64,000 bases of DNA from Bromus sterilis (Eukaryota > Streptophyta > Magnoliopsida > Poales > Poaceae): NCBI GenBank assembly GCA_950022295.1, contig OX465600.1:293987782-294051781 (forward strand). Reading direction: 5' to 3'. The position numbers and the translations under genes are program-made. The notes beneath the pieces are model-generated. The model saw nothing but the letters and a program-made list of their open reading frames with translations, made no database searches and had not been told where the DNA came from. Below, piece by piece: positions 52,018 to 63,126 of the stretch. Every line of letters begins with the position of its first letter. Position 1 is the first letter of the stretch.

Positions 52018-55000
52018 ACTACACAGGTTGGGAACGCGATCTCGGCGGTCTCACCATCATCAACACTCGCCAACTCGAAGATTCAGGCGAGATCCAATCT
52101 ATTCGAGTCCTTAGGGTTCACGGCCCACCTCCCGGCCCTGAAGCCAGTCTTCACGGATCTGCAGTCCGGCGTCGATCTGACCTTCGGAGAATACCGGATC
52201 TACATCAACCACTGGGGAAGTCTCCGCCTAACCAACGACGTTCAAGCACCTACAGCAGCATCCGAGGGAGACGTCACCTGCGCGGCCAACGCACCGACCA
52301 GTAGCAGCCGAGCACTCGGCACCGAGCATCATAGCACTCGCCATCCCTCGGACAGGCCCCTATCATGGAGAAGCACCGACGCGCAAGCCAGCGGAGGAGC
52401 GACCGGAAGACCCTCGCAAGTGTTCATTGCGGAAGTCGACGCACCACCACCAGGAATCAACGGGCAAGTTGAAAACCCGAGTGCTCCGCGGGACATGCAG
52501 AATACCAGCGGAGCAGCAAGACCCGCCTAGGAAGCCCGGATGGTCATGCAACTGGGCGATCCAGGAAGCATACCAACGAAATTCCCAGCGGGACAGGCAC
52601 CTGGCAACCAAGCAAGTGACCCGCAGCCAAGGCAGCCGCCCGGCCCGAGCGCCCAGCCACCAGGAGGCAGACAACAGGCCACAGACGCCAAGAAAGCCGC
52701 ACCACCAAAAGAGAAAATCATCTTACCCAAGGAAACCATACCGATGCTACAGGAAGCAATCAAATTCGGCAGGATGCTGCCAAGAAACGCCACAAGAGAC
52801 GAACTAAGAGCGTACACTAAATTAGCGGGAGAACAGACGCAACGATGGCGCCAGGACATGGAAGCACAGGAAAGAGAAGAACTCGAGAGGAAAAGCAGTC
52901 GCCGGCAACCTGCCGGAAGCAGTCGCCGCTCCCCTACCCGCGACAGATCAAAAGTCAACAACCTACGGAAATCGGAGAGGGAGAGAGTGATCCGCAGGCT
53001 CGACGACGACTTCAAACTAGAAGAGGATGACGGCGAAGAGGAGCCCCTCACACCAGCGGAGGCACTCATAAGCGCCCAGGACTACCTATCACGTGCCCGG
53101 ACAAGCTCTAAAGGGAAATCAGACCGCGACACCTCAATCGCCCTACAAATAATGAAGGACGCCATCGACAATTCACCACCCAAAAACCCCAGCACCAGGC
53201 GGCAGGCCCGCGAGCGGACACCAGACAAGGAACCTAGCGACCCCGACGACGACGACGACGACAATAACGACGACGACGACGACAGGCGCGGGAACCCAAA
53301 CAGGGGCAGAAAGCGCGACGACGGCGACGACAGCCGCGCACACCGCAGCACTCGACGAGACGCACGTGACGACATCACCCAGAGCAGAGTCAACCGCGGC
53401 AGGCGGCGACGCGCGGCGCGCGAAGAATACTCCGACGAGGAAGCTTCCGAAGAAGAAGCCGAGCCATGCGGAGCACTATGCTTCACCCGAACCGTGCGCT
53501 AGACACGCATGCCAAACGGATTCAAGCTCAACTCGACAACACTAAAGTACAACGGACTTGAAGAACCAGAGGCATGGCTTGAAGACTACTTAACTGCGGT
53601 CAAATTCCAACGCGGAACCAACATCACAGCAATGCAGTACATACAGTTGATGCTCGAGGGCTCCGCGCGGCACTGGCTCAAAAACCTACGGCGCGGGTCC
53701 ATCAGCTCCTGGAGACAGTTTCGCGCCGCCTTCATCGAGAATTTCAAGTCAACCTAAAAAAGGCCGGCATCACTCGAGGAGCTGCGAGCATGCAAGCAAG
53801 GAACAAGGGAGACCCTGAGGGCGTACATCCAGCGGTGGACAATCCTCAAAAACTCCGCAGAAGACATATCAGACGAGAGCGCAATCGACGCTTTCAGAAG
53901 AGGCTTACAGCGCATTGAGTTCAAGGAGCAGCTGGGGCAAATGAAAGACCGCACACTCGCAAAACTACTGGAACTAGCCAACAGCTGGGCAGACGGCGAA
54001 GACTCCGTCCGTAACGAAACTGAAACCTTCGTAGCACGATCAGAGCACGAATACGACTACAACGGAGACAGAGGAGGCGACAGAAGGAGGAAACGGCCAA
54101 GGCGACAATTCTACGACAACCGAGGACCCGACATGGTTGCTGCCGGCTTCCCAAACGACCGAAACGGGCGGCGACGCGAAGACAACAGACAGACAAATAG
54201 AGAGAACCAGGAAGACGAGCCTCAATCGCAGAAACGCGAATGGTGGCCAAAGCAACCGCGGGACGGCACACGAGCGCCTAGAACGGCAAAAGAGCAGCTC
54301 GACAGCCCATGCACCATACATGGATTCAGAAACGAGCGAGGAGAAATAAGATCATCCCACACCCTCAGGAACTGCAGAAACTTCAACGAGCTAGCAGAAG
54401 AGAAGAACCGCCCCGCGGCCCCTGCAGGGCAACCTCTCGCAAGCATAGCAATCGGGCCAGTCACCCACAACGCGCCACCAGCCCCTCCGTTGCCGACGAG
54501 GCAGGTGGACTCCATCCAAGAGAGACAAAGGACACCGGATGAAGACCAGTACCCAGAAGCTCACGGAAGAATTTATATGATACAAGAAGGAAGGCCCTCC
54601 AACCGTCAGCAGAAGCAAGTAACTAGACAAGTCTTCCTGGCGACATCCGCACACCCAGCGGTCCCAGAATACCTGCGTTGGTCGGAAACAGAGATAACCT
54701 CCTCCCGAGACGACCACCCACCAGCTGTCCCCCGACCAGGACACGCGGCACTAGTACTGGAGGCGCGGATCGGGAACTACGACATGTCCCGCGTGTTCAT
54801 GGATGGCGGCAGCGGAATCAACATCATATTCACCCGAATGCTCGACGACATGTTGATCCAAAGCAACGCCCTGAAGCCCTCAGGAACGACTTTTCACGGG
54901 ATCGTACCAAGCAAAGAAGTTTATCCCATGGGAAGAATAAGCCTGGAAGTGATCTTCGGGTACGCAACCAACTTTCGCAAAGAGATATTGGACTTCGAGG

Positions 55001-55242
55001 TGGTCGACTGGAAGTCGCAATACCACGCAATCCTCGGGCGACCAGCCTTCGCCCGCTTCATGGTTGTACCTCATTACGCCTACCTCAAGCTGAAAATGCC
55101 AGGGCCACAAGGTGTCATCACAATAAATGTAAGCTTTGTCAGATCCGACAGATGCGACAAGGAATTCCACAAGTTAGCAGAAGCCTTCATAACTCATCAA
55201 AACGATGGCACCACAGGAGCCACAGAAGAAAACCTCCCGTAG
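52018..55242 (+). pseudogene. Element J Gag-protease polyprotein with three in-frame stops
   Basis: One reading frame runs from the primer site to 55242, broken only by TAG at 52528-52530, TAG at 53500-53502 and TAA at 53755-53757. Gag: a low-complexity N-terminus, an Asp-run acidic stretch (53236-53283), then the conserved core EEPEAWLEDYLTAVKFQRG, LMLEGSARHWLKNLRRG and AFRRGLQRIEFKEQ. A Cys-His knuckle-like motif follows (CTIHGF...SHTLRNC, near 54310-54376). The protease has FMDGGSGINIIF (active-site Asp codon 54802-54804) and HAILGRPAFARFMVVPHYAY. The true start codon is not clear. It should form particles when rescued by an autonomous relative; with three stops this copy cannot make full-length protein. 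Confidence 0.85.
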
Positions 55243-55410
55243 ACGATGAACCAGCAGATGGACACAAGCACCAGGCAACAAAGCTATCGGCCATCAAGGC
55301 CACTTAAAGCAGATAAAAGGTATCCGTCTTCAATGGAACCTCCCTCCTTTTTATTTTCTCCAGACTTACTGTATGAGACAATAGGGAAAAGCGTGATTCA
55401 AGTATCCCCC

Positions 55411-55990
55411 ACAAAAATAAACTCCGGCACTCGGGGGCTCGCCGAAGCAGCCAACCCTCGAGTCATCTCCCGCAATCGCGGCACAAAAATAAACTCCGGC
55501 ACTCGGGGGCTCGCCGAAGAAGCCACCCCTCGAGTCGTCTCCCGCAATCGCGGCGCAAAAATAAACTCAGGCACTCGGGGGCTCGCCGAAATAGCCACCC
55601 CTCGAGTCGTCTCCCGCAATCGCGGCACAAAAATAAACTCCGGCACTCGGGGGCTCGCCGAAGCAGCCACCCCTCGAGTCGTCTCCCGCAATCGCAGCGC
55701 AAAAATAAACTCCGGCACTCGAGGGCTCACCGAAGAAGCCACCCCTCGAGTCGTCTCCCGCAATCGCGGCGCAAAAACAAAATCCGGCACTCAGGGGCTC
55801 GCCTAAGCAGCCACCCCTCGAGTCGTCTCCCGCAATCGCGGCACAAAAATAAACTCCGGCACTCGGGGGCTCGCCGAAGCAGCGACCCCTCGAGTCGTCT
55901 CCCGCAATCGCGGCACAAAAACAAACTCCGGCACTCGGGGGCTCACCGAAGCAGCCACCCCTCGAGTCGTCCCCCGCAATCACGGTACAA
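55411..55990. repeat. 72-bp tandem array between the convergent genes of element J
   Basis: Units begin at 55411, 55483, 55555, 55627, 55699, 55771, 55843 and 55915, an exact 72-bp period over eight copies. Because 72 is a multiple of three, the array is open in frames on both strands (for example KINSGTRGLAEEATPRVVSR). I take this as a by-product of periodicity. It lies between the gag-protease stop (55242) and the end of the antisense gene (56083), the same place as the 243-bp array in element I. Confidence 0.93.
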
Positions 55991-56082
55991 AAATAACTTC
56001 AGCATTCGGGGGTAACAGTCCCTCCCCAAGCCATCTTCTACAAAGCACATTCAGGCAAGGGAGGAGGACACAAACAAGACAA

Positions 56083-59000
56083 TTAATCTGATGGCTCCTG
56101 CTTGGCCATAATATGAGCGCCTAAACTACAGTCGATCTCTTCAACGACACGCGCTACAACACGACCTTCAAGTTCGTCAATGGCTGCATAATGACCGTCC
56201 ATCAACTGAGCCCTACCACCCGGAGGACCCCGTACAACCTCTCCGAGATCTACACCAGGCCAATGACTATGGACCAAACCTAAAGCAACCCGAGCTCCCG
56301 CTCGAATCAAGTGGTCCATCACGCGACACAGCTCGGCAGGTTGGGAAAAGAATCGGCAAAGCGTCTCAAGCCTGGAAGGAACAACTGCTAACGGATAAAG
56401 CTGGGCATGAATGCCACCCAGCACCCGCTGGCAGTACCTCAACGCCAACAGAACCTGCTCGACGCGAAGATGCAGCAAAGCAAAAGAACGAGCACGGGCC
56501 CCATCCGCCCAAAAGGGGTTCCTGGCTCGCACAACAGGATCTTCCAAGCGCGACATCTCAGAATGCACGGCCACCTCTTCATCTCGGGACCTCCCCGCCA
56601 GGACTTCGCCAAAGAAACAGCAACCACAGTCAAGACCAAAGCACGAGGAGGACTCGCAGAATCAAGCAAAAGCAAAACTCACCCCGCAGAACATCAGCCA
56701 GACTGGCAACCCACGAAGCAAGATCGTCAATCATAGCCTCGGCATGCTCTCGTCGAGACCGATGGACAGCCACAGAAGCCTTCAGCTGCACAATCTCCCG
56801 CTCGGCATTCCTCTACCGCAAGCAAACAGACTCGTAGGCACCCTCGCGAGCGTCATCCTTCAATGAAATCCAAGGACGAAGAACACCCGGAGAGGCCTAC
56901 CGCAAACAAAAGCACAGGCATCAAACACCAAAAGGAACAAGCCAAGAAAAGATAGATAAAGACAGCCGACAAGCAACAGTCACAGCAGAGTCGCGCGTTA
57001 CAGATGAAGTCTCAAACAATAATACTACTGCCCCCCTCCCTCGCCCACGGTAGGATTAATCTGGGCGTCCACAACTTTTTGCAGCAGAAGAGCAAGCTGA
57101 TCAGCACGCCCAAGCAGCTCCGGCGAGTAGCCCGGGATGGTCTCAACCAAGGATTCGTCAATATAAATCCCGTGCCCCATAAGGGCAGCAAGAGCCGTAG
57201 AAGAGCCACTCACCAAGCTGTCAGCAACCAACTCCCCCACGCGCTTCCCCCCGGACCAAACGCAGCCACGAGAGCATCCAGGCCCTCGGGCACCTTCGAA
57301 GCATCCAGCATCAGGTGCTCATGAACATGGCAAAGAAGATCAGAGGCACGACTACAAACACCCTCGACAGCAGCAACAACACTCGCAAGAGCATCCGTAG
57401 CCCCCTTCAGAACGCCAGACCCCGAGGCAGCAACTTCGACCGGCTTCAAACCTGCAGTAGCTGCCAACAAGCAATGGAACGTCAACAAAAAGGAGACAAA
57501 TGTAACAGAAGGAAAAGCACAGGACCCACACTTACAAGTAAGTCGGTCCGCCAGCACTCGAAGGCGTTCCCCCTCCGCCAACTCCATCTGCTCATGTGCC
57601 CCTTCAGCTTGACGAAGGCGAACGAGCTCCTCATGCTGCTCATGCAGCTCCACCTCTTTTGAAGACAAAGCTTCCTGCAAGTGGGAAGCAGCTCGAGAAA
57701 CCTTGTCGGCCCGCTTCTCGGCCGCCCGGCAACGACCTGACGTGCATCCAACCACAAGGAAAAAGTCAGCGCAATAAAACGTGGAAAAGCTCCACTCCAA
57801 ACAACCTAAGAAGAATACGCACCGTCCATGGTAGTTAACGCATCCTGGGCAGAATCATGAGACCTTTGCCACCGTTCAGCATCAATGATCAGGCGCTCAC
57901 AGTGTTGGAAGACAGGCTGTAAACAAACGTCAAAGCGCAGTAAGGAAAATGAGACTGTAAGCAACCGCACGCGCTTGCTCACAGCCTCGGGGGCTACTCC
58001 CATCGGGAGCACTGCCGTGCTCCCAATGAAAAAGAACACAAAGTAGAAGCCTACCATAGCGGAAAAACGGTCAAAGGCACGAATTTTATCCTCAGCTGCA
58101 AGATCGAAGCGACCAAAGAAAGGAGGACCCAGCTCGGCAGATTTAACGTCAGAAGCCCCACCAACAGGCACACCCGAAGAAGGCGCGACAAGGACGGCAC
58201 CCGGCTCCACGACAGTCGCCGGAGGGGAAGACCGACCAACAGGAGTAGCAGGGACATCATGACAATAAACAGCTGCCGAGTCTGTCGACTTCAGATCCAC
58301 GGTGGCCGCACTATTACTCGAAGCAGCCAGAGGAGTCGCAACACTACAAACCAGCCATCAAATACAGAAGCAAGAAGCAAACAATGTACAAAACCAAGGA
58401 AAACACTTACCCACTCTGCGCAGGGCGAGCGCGCCACAGCCGGTTTCTCTTTTGAGCCGCAGGCGCAGAAGACGGATCAGCAGCTGGAGCTACGGGAGCA
58501 GCAGTACCATGATCCCCAAAACTGCCGGGGCAGGACCGCTTCACACGAAAAGGCCCTGAATCCTCGCTGTCCCCAGATTCAACAATCATGGGGCCCATCC
58601 CGGCGGACCGAGCAACGCCTTCGGCAGCAGAGGCATTAAGTTCCTCGAGGATATCAGCATCCTCCGGCTGAGGAGGATTACGCAGCACAGGGTCATGTCC
58701 CTACAGCACGCAGTAAAAACAACAGTCAGCAGATAAGCAACCGCACAAACACAGGCAAGGCGACGGGGTCACAAACCTGAGGAGGAGGGTTTTCAGCAGA
58801 GTATGGGCGCGCAAGCTGCATCTCAGAGTCACTCGAGTACTTGGTCACCCATTGGAGTCGGATGAGAAGCTCGTCAGACTCGAAATCTTCAGGCGAGCAC
58901 CTGGTCGGGTCAGCAGGACCCAGATACTGCCACATAGGAGAGGCACGATGTTGCAGCGGCTGAACTCTCCTCCCCACGAAAACAGAGATAAGCTCCCCAC

Positions 59001-59717
59001 CAGACAATTCATCCTTCAGCAAAGAAATCCTATCTAGATAGGGAGTCAGCTCAGTTGATTCCGCAGTAGTCAGCGAATGAGATCAAGACGCCTCACTACT
59101 CGAGCGGCTAGATTAAAAGGAGCAAGGCCAAAACGCTGGCCGATCACGCAGCGGTCTTTCAGGTAAAACCAGCCCCGCCGCCAACCGCTAACCGAGTCGA
59201 TCTTCTCCAGATCAAAATATGAGTCTTTATCCCCAATGGAGATGCTCATCCGACCCACAGCATACTCGGAGTTGGTCCTCTTCACACTAAAGAGACGCCT
59301 CCAGAGCCCCCAATGCGAGTATATACCCAGGAACACCTCGCACAAAGTAATAAAACAGGCAATGTGCAAAACTCCGTTCGGCGTCAAATCGTGCAACTGG
59401 ATGCGATAGGAGTACAACAGGCCCCGCACAAATGGATGCAGCGGAAGAGAAAACCCACGGGGGAAGTAAGATTGGAAGCATACCCGCTCATCTGACGCAG
59501 GAGCAGGGATCGGCTCATCCCCCGGCAAACGCGCCTCACCCTCGACCACCACGCCATCGGCAACCAGGCGTGCCAGATCTGAAGCATCAGAGGTCGATGG
59601 TTCCCAACCACCAGACATCTTGATTGGTTGCACAGCAGCACGAGAACGTTTGGTCATAGAGGTCGAGGAGGAAACAAAGCAGAGGAAGAGGAAGAACTCG
59701 AGAACTGGAGAAGGCAA
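56083..59717 (-). pseudogene. Eight-exon antisense extra ORF of element J (Transposase_28 family)
   Basis: Start ATG at 59717 or 59657. Predicted exons: 59717-58777, 58700-58411, 58343-58055, 57916-57823, 57736-57536, 57451-57029, 56896-56683 and 56603-56083, all with GT-AG introns. Exon 1 carries the plant family signature (FPRGFSLPLHPFVRGLLY, NGVLHIACFITLCEVFLGI, RRGWFYLKD, RRVQPLQHRASPMWQYLG, RPYSAENPPPQV), clearly homologous to the element I gene (RRIQPLQARTRGMW; RPLSIENPP). Exon 5 looks coiled coil; the last exon has IRAGARVALGLVHSHWPG and an acidic end. Breaks: frameshifts near 59080 and 57245, and TAG at 56813-56815. Function is unknown. Confidence 0.72.
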
Positions 59718-59773
59718 GACGAAGACGGGGAAAGCAACGGCTGAGTAAAAACCTAAGCCTACCCAGCCGCAAA

Positions 59774-59782
59774 CTTATTTAA
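59774..59782 (-). promoter_or_regulatory. TATA-like element of the element J antisense gene
   Basis: The minus strand reads GTTAAATAAG, about 60 bases upstream of the first ATG, with a C/T-rich leader between. Weaker than the element I TATA box but in the corresponding place. Confidence 0.45.
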
Positions 59783-60929
59783 CCCCGGAGCCTAGCACAG
59801 AGGATCGCCGTTAACCCATGCTACCTAGCAAACGTGGCACGATCCCACGAGGGGCGCAATGCATGGAAGGCTCAACCGGCGCAGTAACAACACCGCGCAC
59901 GACGCACGAAAAAAGAGGACCATAATCGCACAAATGCGAAAATTTTGGCGGGACCACACCAGGTCGTTTCCTACGACAGGCTACAGTGGTCAAAAACAGC
60001 AGAAGACCACGCCAACGTCTTGTCACAGGCAAAGCGTATCAGGTACGCTACCGACGCCTAAAGATTTTATCAGATCTTTTTCCATCAAAGCAAAAAAATC
60101 TCACTCCCATCGGGAGGAGCCCATCTCGAGAGTCACCAGGTGCTCACTCATCTGAAGATCAACAAGGTGCCCGAGTGATCACTCGCATGCACTAGAGTTA
60201 CAGGTGCTCCCTCACCTATGGACCCACAAGGTGCTCGAGTAACCACTCGCACCCTTGAGAGTCTCGGGTGCTCCCTCACCTCTGAAAGAAACTCAAACAG
60301 CTTTCGAGTAATTACTCGCAGAAGGATTCCTCGCCTGAGCACTCGAAACAAGCTCCGCGAGTGAGATGAGTGAACAACTCACTTGATGATTTGTTCCAAG
60401 TGGGTGAAATGCTATAAGGCTCCGCGCCTCAAAAAAACACCTATTCCTGGAACCACGACACACTGTGCCCAGATGCCACGCAAGACTAGCGTGTAGGTAA
60501 GACCCCGCTGCGAAGTTCGGCCGGGCTGGGACTTGCCGAAGAGCGATTTCACTCCCAACCTTTCCATGCGCTGCGCATGAAGTATAAAGCCGGGCAGACG
60601 CGCCTTAGGCTACGCAACCAGCTGGCGGCAAATGAACACTGTAAGACCTGAAGCGGCCGGACTTTTGCTATGCTCCACTATCCCAAGCTCATGTCGAGGG
60701 ACATGGGTTTGATTGGGCGATCGTGGTATTTGCCACTAGCGCAATTCACCAAGGCTCGATCCGTCGACTCCTTGGGCCCTTTCTGCTTAACATCCCTCGA
60801 AACAGGTTTTGTCATGGCCACCATGCTGCCAGCGACCGCGGGTACACCACGCATACAAGCCACGGACGTATGAAGATGAACTCGAGTCCCTGCGCGACTC
60901 TTCGAGTCCCCCAGGAACTCGGGGGCTAC
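59783..60929. promoter_or_regulatory. Upstream region of the element J antisense gene, with 64-bp repeats and palindromes
   Basis: Non-coding. Three diverged 64-bp units begin at 60137, 60201 and 60265 (CAGGTGCTC / CGGGTGCTC starts). Each ends with a palindrome: CGAGTGATCACTCG (60172-60185), CGAGTAACCACTCG (60236-60249) and CGAGTAATTACTCG (60305-60318). The polypurine tract CTCGGGGGCTAC ends at 60929. This region corresponds to 8485-9301 in element I. Confidence 0.6.
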
Positions 60930-61358
60930 TAACGAGGGGGTGGCCCCACGACTCCTACTAATGGGCCTACCCGGTGTCATTGAAGGCCCACGGAGCTATC
61001 GCCGGATTTACCTTGGCCCGCTAGATGGCACCGACATTGGGAGTCCTCGACTGACAAGGAAGGTGCAGGGACTTGCCGTACAAGCTAGGGTTAGATTTCC
61101 CGTAATTGTAGATTGATTCCCCGAGACCTGGTCTACTATATAAAGGCCAGGAGGGGCAACGCATAAAGAGAGAGACATCGCCTGTAACCCTAGCCCAGAG
61201 CGCATCTGCTTTGGCATCCCCTGTAACTTCCCCACAATCAATATATCGAGAAGGAAGTGTATCCTCCTGTTTTCCGACGAGCTTATCGTCCAACCTGTGT
61301 CTTCTCCAACTAGCCCAGGGTCCCTGACAATGGGACTTGCCGAGGCCTATCCTCGACA
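60930..61358 (+). repeat. Element J 3' LTR (429 bp)
   Basis: It starts TAACGAGG, the first G of TG having changed to A. It ends CCTCGACA, followed by the ATCAC duplication. Confidence 0.92.
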
Positions 61359-61363
61359 ATCAC

Positions 61364-61944
61364 GGACCCATGGTCCAAGGGAGACTACTCACGGATCATC
61401 CGAGAAGCATCCATGGTGGAGGGGAAGCTCCCGGAGGTCAATCCTCCCTCCGGTAGGTTGCCGGGAAGAGGGCTGCTGGCGCTCCCGATTTTGGAAGCGC
61501 AGCTGCGGCGAAACAGAGGCGAGATCGCAAAAAGGGGTTCTGTCTTTGGAGGTTTTGTGTCATGTCGAATATATAGGCGAAGGTGGCAGCCAGGGGGGCC
61601 ACCAGGGGTCCAGGCGCCCCCCCTGGCGCGACTAAGCCCTAGGTCGTGCGAGGTGGCCGCCTGGGGCACTGGTGGGTCCCCTCTAGTCCTCCTTCAGGAC
61701 TCCGGAAGCTTCCGTTGCCCTGATTTTTTATTTGATTTTTCCTGAATTTTTGGAGTACTTTTCATAAGGGGGAAACCTGAAATAGAAAAACAACAGAAAA
61801 CAGGAACTGGCACTATGGTGCACTGAGTTAATAAGTTAGTCCAAATATGATCAAACGTGTATGAAAGTGTATCTAGATCATAGCAATATCACACAAAATA
61901 TGCATGGAGCAAGCAGAAATTATAGATACGTTTGGGACGTATCA
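61364..61944 (-). repeat. Athila-type LTR T, outer part
   Basis: It continues from 51569 and ends GGGACGTATCA at 61944 (minus-strand start TGATACGTCCC). The GC-rich inverted CCTGGCGCGAC-type segment typical of this LTR lies at 61600-61660. Confidence 0.85.
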
Positions 61945-62615
61945 CTTCTATGCATATGAATGAGTCATACTTGACTAACGATGCTCGCAAATAATGCTAA
62001 TTTGGCTGACGGTAAAACACTTTATTCTACCAACCGTTGATGAAGCTTAAGCCAGTTGGATGAAGAAATTTTTCGTTCTTTAAAGACCCTCAGCTGCTCC
62101 GCTACCTCATTCGTCATCCACCCGAGGTTGCTTGCTTCGTCATTTCTATTACTTCTTTCGGCAAAACCAAAACATGATGTTCTTATAATGCAGCTTTTAC
62201 GTATGTTCTGTTGTCTCACTTATGTGTTTTTCCTTATTTTGCAAGGAACACACTGAGAGGGGATCACAGGAAGCCAGAATTTTGGCACAATGATATAAAC
62301 TTCATAGAAGGAAATTTTGCTGAAGGTAAAGCAATTCATGATTCCAGCATCCCATGAAGTTTAAGCCACCAGGATGAAGAAATTTGCGTTCTCTAAAATC
62401 TCTCAGGTGATCTGCTGCCTCTTTCCTCACCTCCTGTGGTTAATTATTTACATCCTCTGGCTCATACCTCCGCCTCGTCCGCATGTTGCAGGGTGGTGTT
62501 ATGCCTGCAAATTGGTATAATACGATGATCTTTCCGTGAATTCCATTATGCCAGAGAGGTAGCAGAACAAAATTTGATAGTTGGGCTCAACAAAGGGCCG
62601 GATGATACGTGTGAA
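61945..62615. other. Unclassified stretch with a diverged 314-bp duplication
   Basis: Segments at about 62002-62130 and 62316-62445 are similar (GCTGACGGTAAAAC / GCTGAAGGTAAAGC; GGATGAAGAAATTT in both). On the minus strand the paired parts would read VAEQLRVFKERK and AADHLRDFRERK, so an old coding repeat is possible. I do not recognise the family. Confidence 0.35.
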
Positions 62616-62840
62616 TACTACTAGGAAAAACGCTACTAGTAGCGCTCGGTTTTAACCTACCAGTAGAGCGCGGTCCCGCGCTACTACTAGCACGCTACAG
62701 CTAACTTTTAGCAATAGCGCTTGTTTTACCCGCACTACTATTAATTGTGATAGCAGTAGCGCCCTCTTGTACATGCGCTACTTTTAAGTAGCAGTAGTGC
62801 CCCTCTTGTACATGCGCAACTACTATTAATTTCGAAACAA
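62616..62840 (+). mobile_element. CACTA transposon end (remnant)
   Basis: TACTACTAGGAAAAACG at 62616 resembles the Triticeae CACTA terminus CACTACTAGGAAAA with its first base changed. Inside are direct and inverted AGTAGCGC/GCGCTACT words, the expected subterminal repeats. No opposite end is seen, so it is truncated. Confidence 0.6.
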
Positions 62841-63126
62841 AATCTTGATCTCGTGTGTGTTATCAATGGCACTGTCCCTACATGCGTTCGATGCAGCAGT
62901 GGAGCTCGTCCAGAGCTGTGATGGCGGCGTCCAGGGTACACGAGGCAGGAGAGGCGCTAGATGGCGGGGTCCCGAGCAGATTCAAGAGAGGGCGAGTTGA
63001 TCCATGGGCCGGCGAAGTCGATCTGGTCAGCAGCTCCATGGAAGCTTCGGGTGACGGTTGCTTCTTGCTTGTCTCCTGGGCATAAGAGAGAGAGAGAGAG
63101 AGAGAGAGTGAGTGAGAGAAACAGAG
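62841..63126 (-). other. Gene-like scrap with an (AG)n tract
   Basis: An (AG)n microsatellite runs about 63084-63109. On the minus strand it becomes a CT-rich leader-like tract followed by an open stretch to 62878 (MELLTRSTSPAHGSTRPL... ending CCIERM). Coding-like composition only; no family is recognised. Confidence 0.3.

Larger units (their letters stand above)
51570..61358 (+). mobile_element. Element J: non-autonomous Tat/Ogre-type gypsy retrotransposon, 9.8 kb
   Basis: The LTRs at 51570-51998 and 60930-61358 are both 429 bases, starting TGACGAGGGGG (TAACGAGGGGG in the right copy) and ending CCTATCCTCGACA. A perfect five-base duplication ATCAC flanks it (51565-51569, 61359-61363). Primer site at 52000, polypurine tract before 60930. 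The order is gag-protease, 72-bp repeat array, antisense eight-exon gene, dyad region, LTR. There is no reverse transcriptase or integrase. By eye the LTRs differ at about 18 of 429 sites. Confidence 0.92.

Noticed and set aside
55398..55983. Minus-strand open frames through the 72-bp array
   Set aside because: The period is a multiple of three, so any stop-free unit stays open on either strand; there is no conserved domain or start context.
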